From: Chryseobacterium sp. CH25
GTDB lineage: Bacteria; Bacteroidota; Bacteroidia; Flavobacteriales; Weeksellaceae
Direction: 5' to 3'
DNA length: 64,000 nt
Assembly: GCF_004119455.1 (NCBI RefSeq)
Contig: NZ_NRQT01000010.1
Location: 108,892 to 172,891, forward strand
The translations under genes were made by a program, and so were the position numbers. Positions 36,990 to 44,400 of this stretch are shown here, piece after piece. Numbering within the stretch: position 1 is the first letter of the stretch; each line of letters opens with the position of its first letter. The notes under the pieces are model-generated. The model worked only from the letters and a program-made list of their open reading frames with translations. It was not told the origin of the DNA and made no database searches.

Positions 36990-37001
36990 AAAATATCAAA
37001 A

Positions 37002-37202
37002 ATGAAAAAATTAGTCGGAATGAAGAGAAACTTCTCTTCTCTAGAAAACAAAAAGATCAACAGAAATGATTTAAAAGCAGTTCAAGGAGCTAATAGTTAC
37101 GACATTTCAGAAAATGCAACGTGCTATGATAAAAAAACTTATAATGATAAGTGCGTACTAATAAACACACTATATATAGGTGATAACTGTGGAGGATTGT
37201 AA
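37002..37202 (+). CDS. RiPP precursor peptide of a grasp-with-spasm locus
   Basis: The 66-residue peptide has a basic leader (residues 1-28) with the pattern ISR-less N-R-N-D-L-K-A-V-Q-G-A, like the Bacteroidota precursor leaders that end at a Gly-Gly or Gly-Ala. The following 36-residue core contains Cys41, Cys51 and Cys63. It also has hydroxyl and lysine residues (Ser32, Ser36, Thr40, Thr46, Thr56, Lys44, Lys45, Lys50) and acidic residues (Asp34, Glu37, Asp43, Asp49, Asp61). That is what an ATP-grasp ester/amide ligase needs. It precedes the ATP-grasp and SPASM genes in the same direction. The mature product is unknown. Confidence 0.75.
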   Translation: MKKLVGMKRNFSSLENKKINRNDLKAVQGANSYDISENATCYDKKTYNDKCVLINTLYIGDNCGGL

Positions 37203-37206
37203 TATT

Positions 37207-37234
37207 ATAGAGGGTTTAACCCTCTATTTTTTTC
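37207..37234 (+). terminator. Hairpin between precursor and maturase genes (attenuator-like)
   Basis: A 10-bp stem (37207-37216 with 37218-37227) is followed by a run of T. Placed right after the precursor, it would make precursor mRNA more abundant than the maturase mRNA. Confidence 0.7.
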
Positions 37235-37290
37235 AATAAAACTGATAGAACTCCGCTTTTGACTAGCTTACAATAACACTCGGTTCAACC

Positions 37291-38196
37291 ATGAAACATC
37301 ATAATTACATCTTATTTTTATATTCATTGCTAACTTTTATTTTTCTTTTCTTTTCCTGTAAAAACAGAGAACTAAATTATATTGATTATTATAATAAAGT
37401 TTACACGATAGACAGTATTCACAGGATCCATAAAGATACCCTGGCAACTATAAAACAATACAGGAAATTATTCAGACGATATCCACCGGTTCAGAATGAG
37501 AGAATTACAGAATATGAAGTCTATATCAAAATGGCCGACAAATACCATAAAAATTTTGGTGGTGTAAAAAGTCTGGATAAACTTTTAGCCCTAACTGGAC
37601 CCTACTGGCAACCTGAACCCGATTTTTATGAACTGTATCAAAGACATGGAATAAATCGTGCACAAGTAGACCAAAAATTTAAGCAGTGGCGAAAAGGACT
37701 TAATCAGGTTTTGGTGGATTCTTTCAGTATTGCTTTTATCAGAGACCAGCACAACAGGAATATCAAAGAAACGGTTGAAATGAATGACAAAAAAAATGCA
37801 GAACTTTTAATATGGACCTTAAAAAATTATGGGTATCCATCTCTGCAAAAAATAGGACATCTGGGAAGAGAAAGTCAGTTGATGTCTATGGGAACTATGC
37901 TCAACCACATGGCTTATACAAAGTACTATGATTATTTCAAAACGGAACTACTGCAATATGTAAAATCCGGAGAATGTACTCCAAGGGATTATATTGAAAT
38001 GGTAGATAAGTACCAATATGCCAATAATGGTGTTACAATGTACGGAATATTCATGCGTTTTGATGAGGCCAATTTAAATGCAGCCGATTCTGCAAGGATA
38101 GATAGAAACCGTGCAGCCATAGGATTTCCTAGAATGAAAACCTCTATGAAGATTGCAAAAGATTTTTTCAATAAGCTTAAAAAGCAACAAAAATGA
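37291..38196 (+). CDS. Lipoprotein of unknown function in the RiPP locus (DUF6624-like)
   Basis: The 301-residue protein has a lipoprotein signal (hydrophobic core, Phe-Phe-Ser-Cys lipobox). Its C-terminal half resembles DUF6624: a short Gly-Tyr-Pro turn (YGYPSLQKIGHLGRES), a helical stretch with conserved His, then DKYQYANNGVTMYGIF. It overlaps the ATP-grasp gene by the 4 nt ATGA, so it is co-translated with the maturases. It could help export or sense the peptide, but there is no direct evidence. Confidence 0.7.
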   Translation: MKHHNYILFLYSLLTFIFLFFSCKNRELNYIDYYNKVYTIDSIHRIHKDTLATIKQYRKLFRRYPPVQNERITEYEVYIKMADKYHKNFGGVKSLDKLLALTGPYWQPEPDFYELYQRHGINRAQVDQKFKQWRKGLNQVLVDSFSIAFIRDQHNRNIKETVEMNDKKNAELLIWTLKNYGYPSLQKIGHLGRESQLMSMGTMLNHMAYTKYYDYFKTELLQYVKSGECTPRDYIEMVDKYQYANNGVTMYGIFMRFDEANLNAADSARIDRNRAAIGFPRMKTSMKIAKDFFNKLKKQQK

Positions 38197-39095
38197 TCCT
38201 TATTATCTCTGAAAATAAAGAAAATACAACCAATGAAGTCATTAAATATCTTCTGGCCATGAACAAAAAATTCATTCGCGTCCATGAAGATGAAGTTTTT
38301 GAAATTAAGACAGATCAAAAAAGACTTTTTCTTGTAAGCCATAGAAACAGGTTCTACCTTGATGAAATAAACAGTATATGGTACAGAAACGGCGGCTTAA
38401 ATTTCAGAAGGCTGCACTACAAAAATGAATCTATTAACCTCAACATGAATGAATATCAGCACTGGCTGGAAGATTATGTGAGAAAAACTTTAGAATCGAA
38501 AAAACATATCAATAAAGAAAGCAATAGCGACCTAAATAAACTTCTGGTATTGGAACAGGCAAAAAAGGTAGGTTTAGATGTTCCTGATTATTTTCTGGCT
38601 GATAATACGGACGAAGTAGAGTTCAATAAAACCATCATCAAAACTATTGGTGGAAATCCCAGAGCAGAAAATATTTTCAAAGACACTACGGGAATGATGT
38701 ATACTTCCATAGTGAAAGAACCTCAGAAAGGGAATTTCTTTATCACATTCTTTCAGGAAAAAATTGAAAAAGATTTCGAAATCAGGAGCTTTTATCTGAA
38801 TGGAAAAGTTTGGTCTACGGCTATTTTTTCGCAAAATGATGAGCAGACCAAAGTTGATTTCAGAAAGTACAACCATAAAAGGCCTAACAGAAATGTACCC
38901 TATCAGCTTCCTAAAAGTATTGAAGAAAAAATTCATTTGCTGATGCTGTCTCTGGATCTCAATTGTGGTTCACTGGACCTTATCAAGAGTAAGGATACAT
39001 TTTATTTTTTAGAGGTGAATGCGATAGGCCAATTTCTAGGACATTCGGTGATCTGCAACTATTCATTGGAAAAAGAAATTGCCAATTATTTATGA
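38193..39095 (+). CDS. gwsG: Grasp-with-spasm ATP-grasp peptide maturase
   Basis: The 300-residue ATP-grasp ligase is similar in size and order to microviridin-type ester/amide ligases. The N-terminal lobe holds SIWYRNGGLNFRR. The central part has KTIGGNPRAENIF, and the C-terminal lobe has FQEKIEKDFEIRSFYLNGKVW and the metal-binding LDLIKSKDTFYFLEVNAIGQF (E and N near the end). These enzymes use ATP to join side-chain hydroxyl or amine groups of the precursor to carboxylates. The precursor is encoded 1 kb upstream. The gene overlaps both neighbours by ATGA. Confidence 0.87.
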   Translation: MILIISENKENTTNEVIKYLLAMNKKFIRVHEDEVFEIKTDQKRLFLVSHRNRFYLDEINSIWYRNGGLNFRRLHYKNESINLNMNEYQHWLEDYVRKTLESKKHINKESNSDLNKLLVLEQAKKVGLDVPDYFLADNTDEVEFNKTIIKTIGGNPRAENIFKDTTGMMYTSIVKEPQKGNFFITFFQEKIEKDFEIRSFYLNGKVWSTAIFSQNDEQTKVDFRKYNHKRPNRNVPYQLPKSIEEKIHLLMLSLDLNCGSLDLIKSKDTFYFLEVNAIGQFLGHSVICNYSLEKEIANYL

Positions 39096-39274
39096 AAAAG
39101 AATTTTACTCCAAAAGAACAACATCCTCTTCCACTTATCTACAATTATATGGAGATTGTGAAAAACAGAGAAAGAGAGAAGTCTAATTTAAATTCCGGCA
39201 TAGCAAGTGAAAAGTATCAGACTGACTTCTATGCAAAATCAAAACCTTATAAATTCCTGGTAAGATTGCTATGA
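39092..39274 (+). CDS. Small basic protein of unknown function between the two maturases
   Basis: The 60-residue protein is basic and has no signal peptide or cysteine. It overlaps the ATP-grasp gene (ATGA at 39092) and the SPASM gene (ATGA at 39271), so it is translated as part of the maturase set. It has a proline-rich start, a helix-like middle (IYNYMEIVKNREREK) and a basic end (KPYKFLVRLL). It could act as an accessory or leader-recognition factor, but I see no homology to a known RRE domain. A second precursor is less likely, because there is no leader-like N-terminus. Confidence 0.6.
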   Translation: MKKNFTPKEQHPLPLIYNYMEIVKNREREKSNLNSGIASEKYQTDFYAKSKPYKFLVRLL

Positions 39275-40350
39275 GATATTTTAATCTATTCAGTACTATT
39301 CTCATCACAAAAGGAGCTCACAGAATCCTGGTTTCAGATCTTCAGAGAAATACATCTGAACTCTTTCCTTTAGAATTTTATGACCTGATTGAAGAACTGA
39401 AGAAAAATTCCATTGAAGAAATTCTGGAAATGTATGATCAGGAATCTCAGAACATTGTTCAGGAATATTTAGAGATTCTTTTAGAGTATGAATATGGATT
39501 TATTACAGAGAATGACTGGGACCGGAATTTTCCGGCTTTATCCTATAAATATAGTGAGCCTAACAGAATTAACAACCTCTTTATCGAAATTGCAGACATC
39601 AGCCTTTTAAAGAGGCTTAAAAACGCTGTAGAGGATCTTGAGATCAGACACCTGGTAATCTACAGCAAAAACCTGTTAACCTTAGAGGAACTCATCAGCA
39701 TAGATCATATCTTTACCTCATCGGTTCTTTCAGGAATAGAAATCATTTCTCCTTTTCATAAAGAAATAGATCAGTCATTCATCCAGAATCTGAACGATGT
39801 AACAGAAAGAATTTACAGTCTTATTTTCTATGAATGTCCTCACAAACCCTTCAAATCAAAAGATGAATTGAAATTCAGTCTGAGCTTTGTAAAAGAGTCT
39901 ATTAAAATTTCATCCTGCGGAAAGGTAGACATGAAGTACTTTAATACCAATCTTCCTAAAGTACTGGAAGCCCTCAACTATAATTCCTGTCTTCATAAAA
40001 AGATCAGTATAGATATTGAAGGAAATATTAAAAACTGTCCTTTAATGACTGAGAGCTTTGGGAATATTCAGAACATAAGCCTTGAGGAAGCTTTAAACCA
40101 ACCTGGATTCAATAAATACTGGAATCTTACTAAAGACAGCATAGAAGGCTGCAAAGACTGCGAATTCAGGTATATCTGTACAGATTGCAGGGCTTATACA
40201 GAACGGTCCCATTATACTCCGGAAAACCTGGATATATCAAAACCTTTAAAGTGTGGCTATGATCCTTATACCAATGAATGGAAAGAATGGAGCAAAAATC
40301 CTTTAAAACAGAAAGCAATCAAACAATATGAACTACAGAAACTAAAATAG
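39271..40350 (+). CDS. gwsS: Grasp-with-spasm SPASM domain peptide maturase
   Basis: The 359-residue protein has a C-terminal SPASM-type cysteine set: Cys216, Cys240, Cys256, Cys294, Cys297, Cys303, Cys306 and Cys328 (including CKDCEFRYICTDC). The N-terminal part does not contain the CxxxCxxC triad that binds the radical-SAM cluster, so it is radical-SAM-like but probably lacks that cluster. This agrees with the known description of the grasp-with-spasm SPASM family. It presumably binds Fe-S clusters and the precursor. Exact chemistry is unknown. A hairpin follows. Confidence 0.85.
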   Translation: MRYFNLFSTILITKGAHRILVSDLQRNTSELFPLEFYDLIEELKKNSIEEILEMYDQESQNIVQEYLEILLEYEYGFITENDWDRNFPALSYKYSEPNRINNLFIEIADISLLKRLKNAVEDLEIRHLVIYSKNLLTLEELISIDHIFTSSVLSGIEIISPFHKEIDQSFIQNLNDVTERIYSLIFYECPHKPFKSKDELKFSLSFVKESIKISSCGKVDMKYFNTNLPKVLEALNYNSCLHKKISIDIEGNIKNCPLMTESFGNIQNISLEEALNQPGFNKYWNLTKDSIEGCKDCEFRYICTDCRAYTERSHYTPENLDISKPLKCGYDPYTNEWKEWSKNPLKQKAIKQYELQKLK

Positions 40351-40380
40351 CTTTTAAACACTGTTTAAAAGCTATTTTTA
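40344..40380. terminator. Bidirectional terminator after the RiPP locus
   Basis: A long 17-bp perfect stem (40344-40360 with 40362-40378) has T residues on one side and A on the other, between convergent genes. Confidence 0.8.
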
Positions 40381-40407
40381 TGCAGAAATAAGAGATACAA
40401 GAAACCC

Positions 40408-40785
40408 TTATTTAAAAAACTTCCACTTAGGAATAATGGCCAGCATTCCAAAACCTGTAAACAGGAAAAGATTGGTAACATCGGTATACAGAAAGGTAGA
40501 CAGATAGTAGTTGTGCATAAAGAAATGCAGCACCAATAAAGTTGGGAACATAATAATGCCTACTTTTTTATAAAAGAACATCAGCACCAGACCTATCATC
40601 ATTAATGCATCAATTGAAAAGATAACATAAAAATACCATCTCGGGATATCCAGGTATTCATGCTGAAGATATTCATCAACATCTATTCCCAGCCCCATTA
40701 CGGTAAACAACATTAAGGCAGCAAATGCCAGTACAAATCCCCATCCTTTCTTCGGATCCTCGTCAAAATAGCTGTATTCTTCCAT
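40408..40785 (-). CDS. Four-helix membrane protein of unknown function
   Basis: The 125-residue protein has four hydrophobic helices and an acidic start (MEEYSYFDEDPKKGWG). It resembles small DUF2569-like membrane proteins, though I am not sure of the family. It has a short C-terminal tail ending KWKFFK. It appears to be monocistronic. Confidence 0.6.
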   Translation of the reverse strand: MEEYSYFDEDPKKGWGFVLAFAALMLFTVMGLGIDVDEYLQHEYLDIPRWYFYVIFSIDALMMIGLVLMFFYKKVGIIMFPTLLVLHFFMHNYYLSTFLYTDVTNLFLFTGFGMLAIIPKWKFFK

Positions 40786-40797
40786 AGGTACAAAAAT

Positions 40798-40832
40798 AAA
40801 GAACTTATGAGAGATTTCATAAGTTCTTTTAT
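40798..40832 (-). terminator. Terminator after the Lrp gene
   Basis: A 13-bp stem (40798-40810 with 40817-40829) is followed by T on the minus strand. Confidence 0.8.
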
Positions 40833-40854
40833 AGTTATTCGCTTAAAATTTGAA

Positions 40855-41325
40855 TTAAATAGAGATTGCGTTAATCAATCTATTTTTATCGCTTAGGAAT
40901 TCTTCCATAGAGATCATACTTTCAGTTCTCATTACGTCCTGAATGTCGTCAATTTGATAGATAATTCTTTTAGCATCATCCGTATTCTTAGCTCTTACTT
41001 TACAGAAAATATTATATTTTCCAGAAATAACGCTAGCTTCAATTACGTTAGGAATAACTGACAATTCTTTCAATACTTCCTGAGTACGGTTTGATTTTGT
41101 CAGAAGGATTCCGATGAAAGCTGTAAAGTGATAATCCAGCTTACCATAATCGATGCTTAGAGATGATCCCAAAATAATACCTGCATCTTCCATCTTTTTC
41201 ACTCTTACGTGAATTGTTCCAGCAGAAACATCCATCTGCTTAGCAATTTCTGTAAAAGGCATTCTTGTGTTTTCTACTAAGAAATCAAGAATCTTCTTGT
41301 CTATTTCGTCCAGTTGATAGTTCAT
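40855..41325 (-). CDS. Lrp/AsnC family transcriptional regulator
   Basis: The 156-residue regulator has an N-terminal winged helix-turn-helix (KKILDFLVENTRMPFTEIAKQMDVSAGTIHVRVKKM, whose turn holds Ser-Ala-Gly-Thr) and a C-terminal RAM domain for ligand binding and oligomerisation. Lrp-type proteins sense amino acids such as leucine or asparagine. The target genes are not clear. It is convergent to no related gene. Confidence 0.92.
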   Translation of the reverse strand: MNYQLDEIDKKILDFLVENTRMPFTEIAKQMDVSAGTIHVRVKKMEDAGIILGSSLSIDYGKLDYHFTAFIGILLTKSNRTQEVLKELSVIPNVIEASVISGKYNIFCKVRAKNTDDAKRIIYQIDDIQDVMRTESMISMEEFLSDKNRLINAISI

Positions 41326-41369
41326 ATTAGTTAAATTACAATTTCTTTAAAAAATCTATGTATTTTTTG

Positions 41370-41377
41370 CAAATTTA
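41370..41377 (-). promoter_or_regulatory. Putative -7 element of the Lrp gene
   Basis: On the minus strand TAAATTTG fits TAnnTTTG and lies 44 nt before the start codon. No clear -33 box. Confidence 0.4.
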
Positions 41378-41459
41378 CGAAAAATAATTTAACTAAAAAA
41401 TATATATCAAATATTAACAATAATTAACACGGATGATAAAAATCATTAAAATATTCCAA

Positions 41460-44400
41460 TTATTTAGCATTCGATTTTATAGAATCTGTTTTTATTTCCG
41501 TTTTCTCAGGAGATGCTTTTTTATCTTTTTTCTTCTTTTTAAACAAAGAATTGAAGCTTTTACTCCACATAACCCCTACTCCATAGGCTTGATTAGCAGT
41601 TCCGTTTGTACTGATCATCCCGATGTTCGTAGGTTTAGAATACCCTCTTACCACCAGAGTACCATCATTCTTTTTAGATAAATCATACTCTATAGACCCT
41701 TCTCCCGAAAGATAATTGTTCTGTGCACCGGTAGCATTTGCTTCTGTTTTGGACAATGGAATACCCAATCCAGTCTTGATATTCACCCTTGGTGAAAGGG
41801 CCACGCTAACTCCTGCATTCGCTCTGTCTGCTGTATTTGAATTCTGATCACCTTTCACATAATTCAGGTCAATCTGGAATTCATTACTCATGGTATTAAG
41901 AACAGATCCAAGCTGTTTCAGAAGCATATTATATCCTTGTGATTCCGCAACGTTACCCATGTTCACTTCTACTCCACCACTATTGGATACATTAAAGGTA
42001 CTCAACAAAAGAACGGAACCAAACTGGAGAACCTTTTCTCCTTCCTGGCTCATTTTGGCTGCTAATGTTTCCCTCACCTGGCTGGAAACATCCATTGCCG
42101 TCACATTCAGTTCTACCTTAGGATCTATCAGAGACTCAGTAATATTGGCCTGTAACAGGATACTTATAGGCTGAAGTTTTCCCATACTTAGGTATTCCCC
42201 TGCATTGGAAACCATTCTTACATAATGGGCTGTAATATCCAGTGCCGGCTTCATAGCATCACCATCCCATCTGATACTGCTGTTTTTCTGAATCTGGAAA
42301 GTCTTATTAAGAATTGCTTTAGAAACGAATGTTCCGTTATCTACCTTGTAAGTTCCGTTCATCGCAATATTTCCCTGTCGGTTCATCTGGAATCTCAGTG
42401 GGTCTGCCGTTCCTTTTACAGTAATACTCCCTACATCATCTCCAATAAGTACATTTACTGTGGTTCCTTTATCTACTGCCAAATTGAAATCTATATTCAT
42501 ATTGGCTCCTGTTTTTTTCTTTTCTTCCAGGGTTACCAATCCGTCTTTTCCTTCTTTCAGGAACCTCAGCATCTTAAATTCTTCAACATTTGAAGTGGAA
42601 CTTGAATTAAAAGTAAATGTACTTCCATTCAACGCCCTCATATTAGGAGTAGTTATACTTAAACCGGATACAGGACCAGAAACGTATAAATCCCCTTGCC
42701 CATAAACTCTTCCCCAAAATAAATCTGAATCTTTCTGGGTAGAATTTAATACCAAAAGATTATCTGCTCTCATGATGAGATCAATACCCATTGAAGAAAG
42801 GGTTTCAAACCTGATCGCTCCGGAAATATTTCCTTTAGAATTGGTTCTTCCGTCATGTACTTCAATATTGTTGAGAATGGCAAGTCCTTTACTTAACTGG
42901 ATCACATTATCATCAAATGAATAATCTACCCCTGTAAACAGAAGTTTCAGTCCAAAATCCTTTAAAGCAATATCTCCACTGTAATCAAGGTTATTAAGCT
43001 TCCCGTTGATCTTAAGATCTCCTGTTGCTTTACCTCTGAGGTTTCCAAAAATAGTCTGAACGAACTGCTGGGTAAATGACAGATCAAAATCACGCATTTC
43101 CGCCGTCAGATCAATATCCGGAGAGGCTGTATTGTTATTAACCGTACCGGTAAGATTTAAGCTGTTATTTCCTAATACACCTGCAGAATGAACCTTTACA
43201 TCAATATCATAAACATTCAGTGAGAATCCATTGGTTGCTGAAATGGAAATATCTCCCATATCATTCCCATTCATTTTAATTTCATCTATATTGAGATCTA
43301 CCAATGGCTGTAAAGTGCTTTTATCCATCTTGATCTTTACACTTCCGTTAGCCAGACCTTTTATATCCATACCATTACCACCAGACTGCATTTCCAGCAA
43401 TTTTTCTATCGCGAAATCACTGATATCTGCATCTAAATAAAAATCTTTGATTGATTTGAACTGCGCTTCTTTAATAAACAAAGCACTCTTATCAGAATAA
43501 ACCCTTAAGTTCCTGATATCAAAATCTCCGGTCTCCTTCCTGTAAGTAATAGAATGATTAAGCTCCAGACTGGTGTCAATTGCCCAGGAAACTTCGTTGA
43601 ATTTAACTTCAGTAGGCTCAAATCTGAAAACATAATCACCGGCTGCATCGGTAGACTGATCTACATTAATCGCATATTCTTTAAGCTTCTCATTGATCTC
43701 GTCATCCGGGCTTCCATGCTTGAAAACAGTAGCAAGATGAAGGGTATTTCCGTTTTCGTTATTCCCTTTAAGTTCGAAATCTTTAATGATATTTTTATTA
43801 TACTCTAACCTATTGATTCTTGCGTACAGCTGCTGAGCAAGGTTTGCAGTATTAATCCTTACTTTAACACTGTCTACCATAGCACTGTCTTTGCTGAGAT
43901 TCTTTCTGCTGTTGACCTGATAATCCGGATTGGAGCTGGCCAATGCCTTATCAGCATCAGTAATTTCCTCTTCTTTGGTCATTATATACTTCAGAGCAGT
44001 AGCATCAAGGTTCAGAATAAGATTATTGGAATCTCCATCATATTCTCCTTCCACTGCAGCTCCGTTAGGTAATTTCAGATCCGGCAGGAAATAGTTAACA
44101 AGACCTTGCTGAACATCAAATTTCATAGCAAAGTTCTGACCTCTGTATAATTTTCTTGGTGGTGGCCCTACAAGAATTCTTCCTACTCCGTTTTCAACCA
44201 TTCCTACAAGGTCCTCCAAGTTATATTTACCTGATATTTTCCCGGTAGCTGCTCCGGGTGCATCCACATCAATAACACGCCCACCCGCTTCAATAAAGGT
44301 TTTTAATTTAGCTGCTGAAATATTGTATTTCTGTGTAGCAGTAGCAAAGTAAATATTATTGGCATTAACATCCAAGGTAAGATCATTAATAGATGACATA

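Larger units (their letters stand above)
36462..37001. other. Long AT-rich upstream region of the RiPP precursor
   Basis: No gene of normal size is present. The right part holds a TAGTTTTG site (36863), a perfect 14-bp palindrome (36874-36887), a TTGTA/TACAA inverted pair (36904-36922) and a 17-codon frame (36936-36989). The left part has only near-palindromes such as TGCATACAAA with TTTTGTGCA around 36605. Confidence 0.55.

Noticed and set aside
42225..42593. Plus-strand frame of 122 codons inside the TamB-like gene
   Set aside because: Antisense to a continuous 1600-codon gene with clear protein character, and no promoter or start support.
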